Notes: a model not told the origin generated them from the sequence alone. A stretch of DNA of 64,000 nucleotides from Micromonospora violae (GCF_004217135.1 NZ_SHKK01000001.1:4898001-4962000), one strand, 5' to 3'; counted from the first letter of the stretch, positions 26,663 to 42,868 are shown. Translations and numbers: made by a program.

Positions 26663-27324
26663 TTGGCCGCACCGCCCTTCTTCACCTTGCTCTTGGCCGC
26701 GGTACGGACCAGAACGAGCGCGCCCTTGGGACCAGGAATGGCACCCCGGACGAGCAGCAGGTTGTTCTCGGTGTCGACCGCCTGGACGGTGAGGTTCTGC
26801 ACGGTGTACCGCACGCCACCCATCCGGCCGGCCATCCGGGTGCCCTTGAAGACACGACCCGGAGTGGCGCAGGCGCCGATGGAGCCGGGCGAGCGGTGCT
26901 TGCGCTCGACACCGTGGCTGGCGCGCAGACCGTGGAAGCCGTGCCGCTTCATCGGGCCGGCGTAGCCCTTGCCCTTGGTCTTGCCGGTGACGTCGATGGT
27001 GACGCCGGCCGGGAACTCGTCGACCGTGATTTCCTGGCCGAGCGAGTACTCCCCAGCGTCCGTGGTGCGCAGCTCGACGATGTGCCGGCGCGGCGCCACG
27101 TCCGCCTTGGCGTAGTGCCCGCTGATCGGCTTCTTGACCTTGCGCGGGTCGATGGTGCCGTACGCGAGCTGGACCGCGGAGTAACCGTCCTTCTCGGCGC
27201 TACGAACCTGGCTGATGACGCACGGGCCGGCCTCGACCACGGTCACGGGGACAACACGGTTGTTGTCCCAGACCTGGGTCATGCCGAGCTTGGCGCCCAG
27301 GATCCCCTTGACTTGCCTGTCCAT
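26659..27324 (-). CDS. rplC: 50S ribosomal protein L3
   Basis: A 221-residue protein with [20 protein letters not shown] at the start and the long central extension ([20 protein letters not shown]) that reaches the peptidyl transferase centre. It lies 11 bases after rpsJ. Confidence 0.98.
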   Translation of the reverse strand: MDRQVKGILGAKLGMTQVWDNNRVVPVTVVEAGPCVISQVRSAEKDGYSAVQLAYGTIDPRKVKKPISGHYAKADVAPRRHIVELRTTDAGEYSLGQEITVDEFPAGVTIDVTGKTKGKGYAGPMKRHGFHGLRASHGVERKHRSPGSIGACATPGRVFKGTRMAGRMGGVRYTVQNLTVQAVDTENNLLLVRGAIPGPKGALVLVRTAAKSKVKKGGAAK

Positions 27325-27335
27325 TTGTCCGGTCC

Positions 27336-27644
27336 CTACAGCTTGATCTCGATGTCGACGCCAGCCGGCAGGTCGAGGCGCATGAGCGAGTCGACCGTCT
27401 TCGGGGTCGGGTCGATGATGTCGATCAGCCGCTTGTGCGTGCGCATCTCGAAGTGCTCGCGCGAGTCCTTGTACTTGTGCGGCGAGCGGATAACGCAGAA
27501 ACGGTTGATCTCCGTGGGCAGCGGCACCGGGCCCGCGACCTGCGCCCCGGTGCGCGTCACCGTCTCGACGATCTTCCGAGCCGAGGAGTCGACGACCTCG
27601 TGGTCATAGGCCTTGAGCCGGATGCGGATCTTCTGTCCCGCCAT
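27336..27644 (-). CDS. rpsJ: 30S ribosomal protein S10
   Basis: A 102-residue protein ([20 protein letters not shown]) that also binds NusB in antitermination. The ATG at 27644 gives the canonical length; codons upstream are not conserved. It is the first gene of the S10 operon. The 350 bases upstream (27645-27994) hold the tuf terminator, a candidate promoter and a leader motif shared with rpsL. Confidence 0.98.
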
Positions 27645-27722
27645 GGTGGCTTCTGTTCCTTCTCTCGATGCCGCTGTGTTGCGGGCGCCTGTACCGGCTG
27701 GCACAGGCCCACTTCGCCGACC

Positions 27723-27742
27723 CCCGCGGTCGGGCGTGTCGC
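27723..27742 (-). promoter_or_regulatory. Leader motif of S10 operon, shared with rpsL leader
   Basis: On the minus strand this reads GCGACACGCCCGACCGCGGG and is identical over 20 bases to 32533-32552 upstream of rpsL. Just after it the sequence can fold as CCGACC-gcggg-GGTCGG. It lies about 80 bases before rpsJ. The function is unknown; a regulatory RNA structure or protein-binding site is plausible. Confidence 0.6.
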
Positions 27743-27773
27743 GCCCTCGGGCCGAGCTCCGCCCCGTGGTTCC

Positions 27774-27802
27774 GGAGTGGTGCTGACCGCGCGGTGGGTC
27801 AA
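27774..27802 (-). promoter_or_regulatory. Candidate promoter for S10 operon
   Basis: On the minus strand TTGACC (27797-27802), a 17-base spacer, then CACTCC (27774-27779). The -35 box is good and the -10 weak. Its position just upstream of the shared leader motif supports it. Confidence 0.35.
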
Positions 27803-27839
27803 GGCGCCGATCGCATTACCGCGACCTGAACGCCGTGCG

Positions 27840-27872
27840 AGGGTGGTTGGCGACTGGGCCGCCAACCACCCT
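27840..27872 (-). terminator. Hairpin downstream of tuf
   Basis: A perfect 13-bp stem, AGGGTGGTTGGCG paired with CGCCAACCACCCT, with a 7-nt loop, about 120 bases after the tuf stop. It has no T-run. Confidence 0.7.
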
Positions 27873-27994
27873 ACGCTCGACTGTCTCGCCACCCGGAGGT
27901 TCAGCGGAAGCCGAACACAGGCGACGAACTGTCGTTACGCAACCTGACTAGTATGCCGCACGACCGGCGGCGGGTCTAATCGGGGTTACCTAGT

Positions 27995-29188
27995 TCACTT
28001 GACGATCTTGGTGACGAACCCGGCGCCGACGGTGCGGCCACCCTCGCGGATCGCGAACTTGAGGTTCTCCTCCATGGCGATGGGCTGGATCAGCTTCACC
28101 GCCATGGACGTGTTGTCACCAGGCATGACCATCTCGGTGCCCTCGGGGAGGGTGACGACACCGGTGACGTCCGTGGTCCGGAAGTAGAACTGCGGACGGT
28201 AGTTCTGGAAGAACGGGGTGTGCCGGCCGCCCTCCTCCTTGGAGAGGATGTAGACCGTCGCCTCGAACTCCGTGTGCGGGGTCGTGGTGCCCGGCTTGAT
28301 GACGACCATGCCGCGCTCGACGTCCTCGCGCTTGGTGCCACGCAGCAGCAGACCGACGTTCTCGCCTGCGCGGGCGTCGTCCAGGGTCTTCCGGAACATC
28401 TCGATCGCGGTGACCTTGGTCTTGAAGCCCTTCTCGCGGATGCCGACAACCTCGACGTCCTCGTTCGGGAGCAGCACGCCACGCTCGACACGACCGGTGA
28501 CGACGGTGCCACGACCGGTGATCGTGAACACGTCCTCGACGGGCATGAGGAACGGCTTCTCGGTCTCGCGCTCCGGCTGCGGGATCGCGGTGTCGACCGC
28601 GCTCATCAGCTCAAGCAGCTTCGCGGTCCACACCGGGTCGCCCTCGAGCGCCTTCAGCGCGGAGACCTGGACGACCGGCAGGTCGTCACCCGGGTACTCC
28701 TGCGAGGAGAGCAGCTCACGGACCTCGAGCTCGACGAGCTCCAGGAGCTCCTCGTCATCGACCATGTCGCTCTTGTTGAGCGCCACGACGATGTACGGCA
28801 CACCGACCTGACGGGCCAGCAGCACGTGCTCGCGGGTCTGCGGCATCGGGCCGTCGGTCGCCGCGACCACCAGGATCGCGCCGTCCATCTGGGCGGCACC
28901 GGTGATCATGTTCTTGATGTAGTCGGCGTGCCCAGGGCAGTCGACGTGCGCGTAGTGCCGCGACTCGGTCTGGTACTCGACGTGCGCGATCGAGATCGTG
29001 ATACCGCGGGCCTTCTCCTCCGGCGCCTTGTCGATCTCGTCGAACGGCGTGTAAGGGTTCAGGTCCGGGTACTGGTCGTGCAGGACCTTGGTGATGGCCG
29101 CCGTCAGCGTCGTCTTACCGTGGTCGATGTGACCAATGGTGCCGATGTTGACGTGCGGCTTAGTCCGCTCGAACTTAGCCTTCGCCAC
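27995..29188 (-). CDS. tuf: Translation elongation factor Tu
   Basis: A GTPase of 397 residues that delivers aminoacyl-tRNA to the ribosome. G1 is GHIDHGKT (19-26), G2 Thr lies in ARGITIS, G3 is DCPGH (about 81-85) and G4 is NKSD (about 136-139). Domains 2 and 3 are complete. AGGAGG lies 5 bases before the ATG. It is the last gene of the str operon, 212 bases after fusA; that gap has a small TCCGGCC/GGCCGGA hairpin (29264-29281) and may hold its own promoter. The elfamycin-contact region looks ordinary. Confidence 0.99.
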   Translation of the reverse strand: MAKAKFERTKPHVNIGTIGHIDHGKTTLTAAITKVLHDQYPDLNPYTPFDEIDKAPEEKARGITISIAHVEYQTESRHYAHVDCPGHADYIKNMITGAAQMDGAILVVAATDGPMPQTREHVLLARQVGVPYIVVALNKSDMVDDEELLELVELEVRELLSSQEYPGDDLPVVQVSALKALEGDPVWTAKLLELMSAVDTAIPQPERETEKPFLMPVEDVFTITGRGTVVTGRVERGVLLPNEDVEVVGIREKGFKTKVTAIEMFRKTLDDARAGENVGLLLRGTKREDVERGMVVIKPGTTTPHTEFEATVYILSKEEGGRHTPFFQNYRPQFYFRTTDVTGVVTLPEGTEMVMPGDNTSMAVKLIQPIAMEENLKFAIREGGRTVGAGFVTKIVK

Positions 29189-29400
29189 TGGTGTCCTCCT
29201 GTGGACTTCTTGGTTCGTACGCCCGGCGCGCCGGTCGGCGCTTAGGACTCTGTCGACAGCCTTTCCGGCCTGACGGCCGGAGAGCCTTTGTGGGTTCTGC
29301 GGCGATGAAGCCTACAGGCCCGGTCTCACGCGATCCGATCGTGGTGGCCGCGGGCGGGTGAAACCTCCCGCGACCGACCACGAATCACCTGCTCAGGGCT

Positions 29401-31497
<2,097 letters not shown>

Positions 31498-31571
31498 TTC
31501 AATCCCTACTTATCGTCGTCTCGACTCAACTGGTGGCGGTTCCGGCGCCCAGAGGCGCCGGAACCAGGGTG

Positions 31572-32042
31572 TTACCAGCGGTAGTGCGCGAAGGCCTTGT
31601 TCGACTCGGCCATCTTGTGCGTGTCCTCGCGCCGCTTGACGGCGGCACCGAGGCCGTTGCTCGCGTCCAGCAGCTCGTTCATCAGCCGCTCGACCATGGT
31701 CTTCTCGCGGCGGGCGCGGGAGTAGGTGACCAGCCAGCGCAGGCCCAGGGTGGTCGCCCGGGTCGGGCGGACCTCGACCGGAACCTGGTAGGTGGCGCCA
31801 CCGACTCGACGGCTACGCACCTCGAGGGTCGGCTTGACGTTGTCCATCGCCCGCTTGAGGGTGACGACCGGGTCGGTGCCGGACTTCTCGCGGCAGCCCT
31901 CGAGGGCCGCGTACACGATCGACTCGGCGAGCTGACGCTTGCCGCGCAGCAGGATCTTGTTCACCAGCTGGGTGACCAGCGGCGAGTTGTACACCGGGTC
32001 AGCGACCAGTGGCCGCCGCGGAGCGGGTCCCTTACGCGGCAT
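31572..32042 (-). CDS. rpsG: 30S ribosomal protein S7
   Basis: A 156-residue protein, [20 protein letters not shown], that nucleates head assembly; in E. coli it represses the str operon. The ATG at 32042 is one base after the rpsL stop, and the longer frame overlapping rpsL is not real. The C-terminus is [14 protein letters not shown]. Confidence 0.99.
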   Translation of the reverse strand: MPRKGPAPRRPLVADPVYNSPLVTQLVNKILLRGKRQLAESIVYAALEGCREKSGTDPVVTLKRAMDNVKPTLEVRSRRVGGATYQVPVEVRPTRATTLGLRWLVTYSRARREKTMVERLMNELLDASNGLGAAVKRREDTHKMAESNKAFAHYRW

Positions 32043-32043
32043 G

Positions 32044-32418
32044 TCAGCTCTTCTCCTTCTTCGCGCCGTAACGGCTGCGCGCCTGCTTGCGGTTGCGGAC
32101 ACCCTGGGTGTCCAGCGAGCCGCGAACGATCTTGTAACGCACGCCGGGGAGATCCTTCACCCGGCCACCGCGAACGAGCACGATCGAGTGCTCCTGCAGG
32201 TTGTGACCGACGCCGGGGATGTAGGCGGTCACCTCGATCTGGCTGCTGAGCTTCACGCGAGCGACCTTGCGCAGCGCCGAGTTCGGCTTCTTCGGGGTGG
32301 TGGTGTACACGCGGGTGCACACGCCGCGCCGCTGAGGGGAACCCTTCAGCGCCGGGGTCTTGGTCTTGGTCGTCTTCGCCTGGCGGCCCTTTCGGACCAG
32401 CTGCTGGATCGTGGGCAC
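32044..32418 (-). CDS. rpsL: 30S ribosomal protein S12
   Basis: A 124-residue decoding-centre protein. The two lysines whose change gives streptomycin resistance (in [12 protein letters not shown] and [12 protein letters not shown]) are present, so the allele looks streptomycin-sensitive. It starts the str operon behind a leader of about 290 bases. Confidence 0.99.
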   Translation of the reverse strand: MPTIQQLVRKGRQAKTTKTKTPALKGSPQRRGVCTRVYTTTPKKPNSALRKVARVKLSSQIEVTAYIPGVGHNLQEHSIVLVRGGRVKDLPGVRYKIVRGSLDTQGVRNRKQARSRYGAKKEKS

Positions 32419-32532
32419 CGGGTTTCTCCGCTCCCTTCGGCCGCATTCGCGACCGCGCCGTCTGCTCGTTAGCCGGCCTGATGACCGGCTCTCCTACATT
32501 CCGACCAGGGTCGCCTTGCGGAGACCCCGGCA

Positions 32533-32552
32533 CCCGCGGTCGGGCGTGTCGC
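32533..32552 (-). promoter_or_regulatory. Leader motif of rpsL, shared with S10 operon leader
   Basis: Minus-strand GCGACACGCCCGACCGCGGG, identical to 27723-27742. It is within the transcribed leader predicted from the promoter at 32713, about 115 bases before rpsL. Downstream bases allow a GACC...GGTC pairing as in the S10 copy. Confidence 0.6.
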
Positions 32553-32712
32553 CCTCGTCACGGCCCGGTTGCGACGCTTTCGCGTGCGTACCGGGTTTTG
32601 TCACCGGCGCGCGGGTCGCCCCGCCCCGGATCCTTGGCCTGCCGTGCCGCCGTCCGTAAGCCGGAAACAGCGCACGCACGAGTTGCCCGGGCACGCCCGG
32701 GCACAAGGGGAA

Positions 32713-32741
32713 AGAGTACCTACCACAACCGCCCAGGTCAA
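32713..32741 (-). promoter_or_regulatory. Promoter of the str operon (rpsL)
   Basis: On the minus strand TTGACC (32736-32741), a 17-base spacer, then TACTCT (32713-32718), close to the primary sigma consensus. It lies in the 507-base gene-free stretch 32419-32925. The only other structure there is a small GGCCCC/GGGGCC hairpin at 32859-32872, which may end the upstream membrane-protein gene. Confidence 0.7.
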
Positions 32742-32925
32742 AACGGAATGGCCCGGCGACTGTCTCACACCCGCCGGCCGGATCTCGTCCTGCCCCGTCG
32801 CCCGCGATGGGCACCTACGCGGACAAGTGTACCGGCTACCCCGCAGAAGCACCCATCGGCCCCGAGGGGCCACCGGAAGCCCGCCGCAGGCGACCGTCAG
32901 GTGCCGCAGCTGTCGGTGCTCACCC

Positions 32926-33894
32926 TCAGGTCAGGGCGAGCAGCAGGGCCAGACCCAGGCCAAGGACGCTGAGCAATGCCCCCACCGCGCCGCAGCTGAT
33001 CCCGGCCATCGCCAGCCCACGGCCGGTGAACTGGACCGTCCCGGGCGCGGCCGGCCGGCTGATCTGCCGCCGGCCGAGCAGCCCGATGACGACCGCCGCA
33101 CCGCCGGCCAGCACCCCCAGCGCGGTGAACGCTCCGGAGGCCCAGGCCCCGCCGTCGTTCGAGAAGCCCACTCCGAAGCAGATCACCAGGAGCGAGACCA
33201 GGACCGATGCGATCCCCGCCACCAGCGCCCCGATGGCCAGCCCGGAGGTGACCGGCGCCACGTCCAGGTGCACGACGCCGAACGGCGTACCCGAAACCGC
33301 CTCCACCCGCTTCGGCGGCCGGCGTTGGTCGTCGGTGGGCGGCGCTACCGGACCCCCCTGCGGGCCACCCCACCCGGGCGCGTGCCCCGGCGGCGGACCC
33401 CAGCCGTACGGCGCTCCCGGCGGTGGCGGCGGACCCCACCCGGGCGGCGCACCGGGCCCGGACGAGGGCGGACCCGAGCCGTACGGCGCACCCGGCGGCG
33501 GACCCCACCCCGGCGGCATACCCGGCCCGGACGACGGCGGACTCCAGCCCGGCGGTACACCGGGATTCGACGGCGGCGGACCCCAGCCGTGCGGCGTTCC
33601 CGGCCCGAACGAGGGCGGACCCCACCCGGGCGGCGCACCCGGCCCGGACGACGGCGGGCCCCATCCCTGCGGCGTCGACGTCGGCGCGCTGGAGACCGGG
33701 GACGGCTGGCCGGAGCCAGGCGCGGTGGTCGTGCCCCACGCGGTGTCTGGTGCCGGAGGCTGCGGGGGCGACACCGGCGGGTGTGACGGGCCACTCGGGT
33801 CCGGTCGCGCCCAGTCACTCGGCTCGGACGGAGGGGTCGGCGGGTCCGGTGGGCCGGCCGGTTCGTCCGCAGGGGGCCGCGCCGGTTCCGTCAC
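32926..33894 (-). CDS. Pro/Gly-rich DUF4190-type membrane protein
   Basis: A 322-residue protein. The N-terminal 190 residues are low complexity with repeated PPGWGPPxxGPGxP units. A linker (DDQRRPPKRVEA) leads to three hydrophobic segments (SGLAIGALVAGIASVLVSLL, FTALGVLAGGAAVVIGLLG and GLAMAGISCGAVGALLSVLG), the pattern of DUF4190 proteins. The GTG at 33894 is the start because AGGAGG (33900-33905) lies 6 bases upstream; the ATG 27 bases further out overlaps that site. The function is unknown. The disordered cytoplasmic tail may bind partner proteins. Confidence 0.85.
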   Translation of the reverse strand: MTEPARPPADEPAGPPDPPTPPSEPSDWARPDPSGPSHPPVSPPQPPAPDTAWGTTTAPGSGQPSPVSSAPTSTPQGWGPPSSGPGAPPGWGPPSFGPGTPHGWGPPPSNPGVPPGWSPPSSGPGMPPGWGPPPGAPYGSGPPSSGPGAPPGWGPPPPPGAPYGWGPPPGHAPGWGGPQGGPVAPPTDDQRRPPKRVEAVSGTPFGVVHLDVAPVTSGLAIGALVAGIASVLVSLLVICFGVGFSNDGGAWASGAFTALGVLAGGAAVVIGLLGRRQISRPAAPGTVQFTGRGLAMAGISCGAVGALLSVLGLGLALLLALT

Positions 33895-33993
33895 GAGGTC
33901 CTCCTGTCGAAAGGCCGCCACGCCACACGGCGGACACCGGCCAGGCTACCGTCGCGCGCACTGCCGCCCGCGTCGGGCGCGGCCACCGACGAC

Positions 33994-34362
33994 TCAGTCC
34001 ATGTTCGTCGGGTAGTCGTGACCGAACGGGGTGCCGGCCAACCGGACCACACCGATCACCACCGCGGCCACCACGCTGACCGCGACCAGCAGCAGGCCGG
34101 CCCAGGCCATCCACTCCCCCCGTCGCAGCCAGACGCTGCCGGTCAGGAAACCCCCGGAGGCGTACGCCTCGCGGCGCGCCTGCCGGGCCAGTTGCAGGGC
34201 CACCGTGGCCGGCACCACGCCACCGATGAACAGCCCGGTCAGCATGCCGAGCAGGCCCAGCGCGAAGACCGCCCGTGCCTTCGTGGCGCGGGCCGGGTCC
34301 GGGTCCAGCGGGTGGCGCAGCCCCTGCTGGGCGACGGACACCTGCCCGGGTGCGGTCGTCAT
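33994..34362 (-). CDS. Small two-TM membrane protein of unknown function
   Basis: A 122-residue protein. Two clear hydrophobic segments (AVFALGLLGMLTGLFIGGVVP and MAWAGLLLVAVSVVAAVVIG) flank a basic loop (LARQARREAYASGG). I do not recognise the family, though similar short proteins occur near DUF4190 genes. It lies between the rpoC terminator and the DUF4190 gene, 99 bases upstream of the latter, on the same strand. Confidence 0.75.
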   Translation of the reverse strand: MTTAPGQVSVAQQGLRHPLDPDPARATKARAVFALGLLGMLTGLFIGGVVPATVALQLARQARREAYASGGFLTGSVWLRRGEWMAWAGLLLVAVSVVAAVVIGVVRLAGTPFGHDYPTNMD

Positions 34363-34406
34363 CCCTCCATCATGCCGAACCCGGCCCGGGGGTGGGTGGG
34401 CACGGA

Positions 34407-34446
34407 CACGACGAGGCCCCCGGCTTTCACCGGGGGCCTCGTCGTG
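34407..34446 (-). terminator. Terminator of the rpoBC operon
   Basis: A perfect 17-bp stem, CACGACGAGGCCCCCGG paired with CCGGGGGCCTCGTCGTG, with a 6-nt loop, 10 bases after the rpoC stop. Confidence 0.92.
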
Positions 34447-34456
34447 TGACTGGTGC

Positions 34457-38344
<3,888 letters not shown>

Positions 38345-38424
38345 TATGTCCCCTATGTCGTCGTCTGTACTGCTAATTCTCGGGTGGGGTCGGGGGCCGG
38401 TGAGCCGGCCCCCGACCGCTCACC

Positions 38425-41400
38425 TCAGACCTCTTCGACCGAGCTCGGCTCGCGCCGGGACAGGTCGATGCCCAGCTCCTCAGCGGCCCGGAACACCTCG
38501 TCGTCGGTCTCGCGCATCTCCAGGGCCACACCGTCGCTGGAGAGCACCTCAACATTGAGGCACAGCGACTGCAGCTCCTTGAGCAGCACCTTGAACGACT
38601 CCGGGATGCCCGGCTCCGGGATGTTCTCGCCCTTGACGATGGCCTCGTAGACCTTCACCCGGCCGAGCACGTCGTCGGACTTGATCGTGAGCAGCTCCTG
38701 CAGGGCGTAGGCAGCGCCGTACGCCTGCATCGCCCAGCACTCCATCTCACCGAAACGCTGACCACCGAACTGCGCCTTACCACCCAGCGGCTGCTGCGTG
38801 ATCATCGAGTACGGGCCGGTCGACCGAGCGTGGATCTTGTCGTCGACCAGGTGGTTGAGCTTCAGGATGTAGACGTAGCCGACCGCGATCGGGTCCGGCA
38901 GCGGCTCACCGGAACGACCGTCGAACAGCTGCGCCTTGCCGGTACGACCGATCAGCTGCTTGCCGTCCCGGTTGGGCAGGGTCGACTCGAGCAGACCGGA
39001 GATCTCCTCCTCGCGGGCACCGTCGAAGACCGGGGTGGCCACGTTGGTGTCCCCCTCGGACTCGTGCGCGTCGATCGAGCGGAGCTGGCGCTTCCACTCG
39101 GCGTCGTCGCCCTCGACCTTCCAACCGGTCTTGGCGACCCAACCGAGGTGGGTCTCCAGAACCTGACCGATGTTCATCCGGCTCGGCACACCGAGCGGGT
39201 TGAGCACGATGTCGACCGGGGTGCCGTCCTCCAGGAACGGCATGTCCTCGACCGGCAGGATCTTCGAGATGACGCCCTTGTTGCCGTGCCGGCCGGCGAG
39301 CTTGTCGCCGTCCTGGATCTTGCGCTTCTGGGCGACGTAGACCCGGACCAGCTCGTTGACGCCCGGCGGCAACTCGTCGCCGTCCTCGCGGGAGAAGGTA
39401 CGCACACCGATGACCGTGCCGGTCTCGCCGTGCGGCACCTTCAGCGAGGTGTCCCGAACCTCACGCGCCTTCTCACCGAAGATCGCGCGGAGCAGCCGCT
39501 CCTCCGGGGTCAGCTCGGTCTCACCCTTGGGCGTGACCTTGCCGACCAGGATGTCACCGGGGACGACCTCGGCACCGATCCGGATGATGCCGCGCTCGTC
39601 GAGGTCAGCGAGCATTTCCTCGCTGACGTTCGGGATGTCGCGGGTGATCTCCTCCGGACCGAGCTTGGTGTCCCGAGCGTCGACCTCGTGCTCCTCGATG
39701 TGGATCGAGGTGAGCACGTCCTGCTGCACGAGGCGCTGCGACAGGATGATCGCGTCCTCGTAGTTGTGGCCCTCCCAGCACATGAACGCCACCAGCAGGT
39801 TGCGTCCGAGCGCCATCTCGCCCTCGTCGGTGCACGGACCGTCGGCGATGACCTGACCGGCCTCGACGCGGTCGCCCTCGAAGACGACCGGCTTCTGGTT
39901 GACGCAGGAGCCGGCGTTGGAGCGGCGGAACTTGTGCAGCAGGTACGTCCGGCGGTGGCCGTCATCCTGGTGGATGGTGACGTAGTCGGCGCAGAGATCC
40001 TCGATCACACCGCCGACCTCGGCGACCACCACGTCGCCAGCGTCGACCGCGGCCCGGTACTCCATGCCCGTACCCACGAGCGGCGCCTCGGCCTTGACCA
40101 GCGGCACCGCCTGGCGCTGCATGTTCGCGCCCATCAGTGCCCGGTTGGCGTCGTCGTGCTCGAGGAACGGAATCATCGCGGTCGCGACCGAGGTCATCTG
40201 CCGGGGCGAGACGTCCATGTAGTCGACGGCGGCGGGGACGACGTCCTCGGTCTCGCCGCCCTTACGACGGCAGAGCACCCGGTCCTCGGCGAACGTGCCG
40301 TCCGCCTTCAGGCGCGCGTTGGCCTGGGCCTTGACGAACCGGTCCTCCTCGTCTGCGGTCAGGTAGTCGATCTGGTCGGTGACCCGACCGTCGACGACCT
40401 TCCGGTACGGCGTCTCGATGAAGCCGAACGGGTTGACCCGGGCGAAGGTGGACAGCGCGCCGATCAGGCCGATGTTCGGGCCTTCCGGCGTCTCGATCGG
40501 GCACATCCGGCCGTAGTGGGACGGGTGCACGTCGCGGACCTCGAAGCCGGCCCGCTCCCGGGACAGACCACCCGGGCCGAGCGCACTCAGCCGACGCCGG
40601 TGGGTCAGGCCCGCCAGCGGGTTGGTCTGGTCCATGAACTGGGACAGCTGGGACGTCCCGAAGAACTCCTTGATCGCCGCCACCACCGGGCGGATGTTGA
40701 TCAGGGTCTGCGGGGTGATCGCCTCGACGTCCTGCGTGGTCATCCGCTCACGGACGACCCGCTCCATCCGGGACAGGCCGACCCGAACCTGGTTCTGGAT
40801 CAGCTCGCCCACGGTACGGAGGCGCCGGTTGCCGAAGTGGTCGATGTCGTCGGCCTCGTAGCCGTCCTCACCGGCGTGCAGCCGGCACAGGTACTCCACG
40901 GTGGCGACGATGTCGTCCTCGGTCAGCGTGCCGGTGGTGATCGGCACGTCGACTTCGAGCTTCTTGTTGAACTTGTAGCGCCCGACCTTGGCGACGTCGT
41001 ACCTCTTCGGGTTGAAGAAGAGGTTGTCGAGCAGGGTCTGGGCGTTCTCGCGCGTCGGCGGCTCGCCAGGGCGCAGCTTGCGGTAGATGTCGAGCAGCGC
41101 CTCATCGGCGCCGGCGATGTGGTCCTTCTCGAGCGTGGTCATCATCAGCTCGGACCAGCCGAACCGCTCACGGATCCGCTCGGCCGACCATCCGATGGCC
41201 TTGAGCAGGACGGTGACGGCCTGCCGACGCTTACGGTCGATGCGTACGCCGACCGTGTCGCGCTTGTCGATGTCGAACTCCAGCCAGGCACCCCGACTCG
41301 GGATGACCTTGACGCTGGAGAGGTCGCGGTCGGAGGTCTTGTCCGGCTGCTTGTCGAAGTACACGCCCGGAGACCGGACGAGCTGGCTGACCACGACGCG

Positions 41401-41856
41401 CTCGGTGCCGTTGATGACGAAGGTGCCCTTGGGCGTCATCATCGGGAAGTCACCCATGAACACCGTCTGGCTCTTGATCTCGCCAGTGGTGTTGTTGGTG
41501 AACTCCGCGGTCACGAAGAGCGGAGCGCAGTAGGTCAGGTCCTTCTCCTTGCACTCCTCGATCGAGGCCTTGACCTCGTCGAAGCGCGGCGCTGAGAAGG
41601 AGAGCGACATGGTGCCGGAGAAGTCCTCAATGGGACTGATCTCTTCAAGGATCTCCGCGAGACCCGATCGTGCGTGCGGGTCGTCCGCCGACCGGCCCTG
41701 CCAAGCCTCGTTGCCGACGAGCCAGTCGAAGGACTCGTTCTGGATGGCAAGGAGGTTGGGGACCTCGAGGTGTTCGGTGATCCTGCCGAATGAAACTCGG
41801 CGGGGAGCGAATGCGCTCGACGTACGACTGGTCTTCGCAGGGCGGGAAGCTGCCAA
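38425..41856 (-). CDS. rpoB: RNA polymerase beta subunit
   Basis: A 1143-residue beta subunit. The start is a TTG at 41856, chosen because GAAGGA lies 6-7 bases upstream and [20 protein letters not shown] is the usual beginning in related genera; the frame open further upstream is spurious. The rifampicin region reads [20 protein letters not shown] then LSALGPGG: the Asp, His and Ser most often mutated to resistance are unchanged, while Thr and Ala replace Asn and Ser seen in Mycobacterium. It is transcribed from a promoter about 130 bases upstream and co-transcribed with rpoC. Confidence 0.99.
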   Translation of the reverse strand: MAASRPAKTSRTSSAFAPRRVSFGRITEHLEVPNLLAIQNESFDWLVGNEAWQGRSADDPHARSGLAEILEEISPIEDFSGTMSLSFSAPRFDEVKASIEECKEKDLTYCAPLFVTAEFTNNTTGEIKSQTVFMGDFPMMTPKGTFVINGTERVVVSQLVRSPGVYFDKQPDKTSDRDLSSVKVIPSRGAWLEFDIDKRDTVGVRIDRKRRQAVTVLLKAIGWSAERIRERFGWSELMMTTLEKDHIAGADEALLDIYRKLRPGEPPTRENAQTLLDNLFFNPKRYDVAKVGRYKFNKKLEVDVPITTGTLTEDDIVATVEYLCRLHAGEDGYEADDIDHFGNRRLRTVGELIQNQVRVGLSRMERVVRERMTTQDVEAITPQTLINIRPVVAAIKEFFGTSQLSQFMDQTNPLAGLTHRRRLSALGPGGLSRERAGFEVRDVHPSHYGRMCPIETPEGPNIGLIGALSTFARVNPFGFIETPYRKVVDGRVTDQIDYLTADEEDRFVKAQANARLKADGTFAEDRVLCRRKGGETEDVVPAAVDYMDVSPRQMTSVATAMIPFLEHDDANRALMGANMQRQAVPLVKAEAPLVGTGMEYRAAVDAGDVVVAEVGGVIEDLCADYVTIHQDDGHRRTYLLHKFRRSNAGSCVNQKPVVFEGDRVEAGQVIADGPCTDEGEMALGRNLLVAFMCWEGHNYEDAIILSQRLVQQDVLTSIHIEEHEVDARDTKLGPEEITRDIPNVSEEMLADLDERGIIRIGAEVVPGDILVGKVTPKGETELTPEERLLRAIFGEKAREVRDTSLKVPHGETGTVIGVRTFSREDGDELPPGVNELVRVYVAQKRKIQDGDKLAGRHGNKGVISKILPVEDMPFLEDGTPVDIVLNPLGVPSRMNIGQVLETHLGWVAKTGWKVEGDDAEWKRQLRSIDAHESEGDTNVATPVFDGAREEEISGLLESTLPNRDGKQLIGRTGKAQLFDGRSGEPLPDPIAVGYVYILKLNHLVDDKIHARSTGPYSMITQQPLGGKAQFGGQRFGEMECWAMQAYGAAYALQELLTIKSDDVLGRVKVYEAIVKGENIPEPGIPESFKVLLKELQSLCLNVEVLSSDGVALEMRETDDEVFRAAEELGIDLSRREPSSVEEV

Positions 41857-41983
41857 GATGCGTCCTTCCGAGGACCGGTGCTGCAGAACGGCTGGTACGC
41901 GTGCACTCCAATGACCCCACCAGAAATATCCGTAAACGGACATTTCCGAGCAGGGGTCAAGTCGGAAGGCAGCGCAAACTAGC

Positions 41984-42012
41984 AGTGTAGCCGAGAGGCT
42001 AACCGCTGTCCA
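41984..42012 (-). promoter_or_regulatory. Candidate rpoB promoter
   Basis: On the minus strand TGGACA (42007-42012), a 17-base spacer, then TACACT (41984-41989). It lies in the 568-base gene-free stretch 41857-42424 between rplL and rpoB, giving a leader of about 120 bases. Partial read-through from rplJL is also likely. Confidence 0.6.
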
Positions 42013-42333
42013 GCCCACCCCGCAGGTAGTTTGCGGAGCGCGCCTCGGCCCCCGTCAACCGGGGTCTGCCGGGCCGCTCAGAACGCAACTCCCCACTGGG
42101 CCGCTCGGGTTACCGCGGCTGATGGTGCCGCCGCTGTCATACCCACGTCGTGGCCGTCGCAAGCGCGGTGTCTTGCTGGTGTCAGCGTGCCTGGCAGCCC
42201 CGGGCCGCGTCAAGGGCCGGTATTCGCCTCGCTCCGTGTTTCCCCCGGAGGAGCGACCCACCGCCCTCGATCCGGTCGACAGAGTCGCTGGTCGGAGGCC
42301 AGCTCAGGCCGATCGGAGCCAACTCCACCAATA

Positions 42334-42370
42334 CGGCGGGCGGCGATCCGTGTCGGATCACCGCCCGCCG
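42334..42370 (-). terminator. Hairpin after rplL
   Basis: A 17-bp stem with one mismatch, CGGCGGGCGGCGATCCG against CGGATCACCGCCCGCCG, with a 3-nt loop, 55 bases after the rplL stop. It may be partial, since rpoBC follows. Confidence 0.75.
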
Positions 42371-42372
42371 CG

Positions 42373-42414
42373 ACGCGTTGGTGTCCCGGCTCATGAGCCG
42401 GGTACGCGTTGGTG
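42373..42414. repeat. 18-bp palindrome inside 11-bp direct repeats
   Basis: CCCGGCTCATGAGCCGGG (42385-42402) is a perfect palindrome. It is flanked by direct repeats ACGCGTTGGTG at 42373-42383 and 42404-42414. It sits between the rplL stop and its hairpin. Confidence 0.85.
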
Positions 42415-42424
42415 GAACGTCAGG

Positions 42425-42814
42425 TCACTTGAGGGTGACCTTGGCGCCCTCACCCTCGAGCTTGGCCTTCGCCTTGTCGGCGGTCTCCTTGTTGACCTTC
42501 TCCAGGATGGCCTTCGGCGCGGACTCGACCGCGTCCTTGGCCTCCTTGAGGCCCAGGCCGGTCAGCTCACGCACGACCTTGATGACCTGGATCTTCTTGC
42601 CGCCGTCAGCCTCGAGGATGACGTCGAACTCGTCCTTCTCCTCCTCGGCCGGGGCAGCAGCGCCACCGGCGCCACCGCCGGCAGCGGCAACCGCGACCGG
42701 AGCAGCGGCGGTGACCTCGAAGGTCTCCTCGAACTGCTTCACGAACTCAGAGAGCTCGATCAGCGTCATCTCCTTGAACGCGTCGAGCAGCTCGACGGTG
42801 CTGAGCTTCGCCAT
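42425..42814 (-). CDS. rplL: 50S ribosomal protein L7/L12
   Basis: A 129-residue stalk protein present in several copies per ribosome that recruits translation factors. The N-terminal dimerisation part ([20 protein letters not shown]), the flexible Ala/Gly hinge and the C-terminal factor-binding domain ([20 protein letters not shown]) are all present. It lies 54 bases after rplJ. Confidence 0.99.
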   Translation of the reverse strand: MAKLSTVELLDAFKEMTLIELSEFVKQFEETFEVTAAAPVAVAAAGGGAGGAAAPAEEEKDEFDVILEADGGKKIQVIKVVRELTGLGLKEAKDAVESAPKAILEKVNKETADKAKAKLEGEGAKVTLK

Positions 42815-42868
42815 ATCTGGCGTCCTTTCCTGATTCTGTTAAGTAAGAACTGGTGCGCCGTGGGGGCC

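Noticed and set aside
40560..40660. Possible rifampicin-resistance substitutions in RpoB (Thr and Ala in MDQTNPLAG).
   Set aside because: The main resistance positions (Asp, His, Ser) keep sensitive residues, and these variants appear to be normal lineage differences.
38830..41595. A 921-codon plus-strand frame opposite rpoB.
   Set aside because: Antisense to rpoB with an Arg/Asp/Leu-biased, motif-free product.
41857..42018. N-terminal extension of RpoB by 54 residues.
   Set aside because: The extension reads through the promoter and ribosome binding site region and lacks RpoB similarity; the TTG at 41856 gives the known start.
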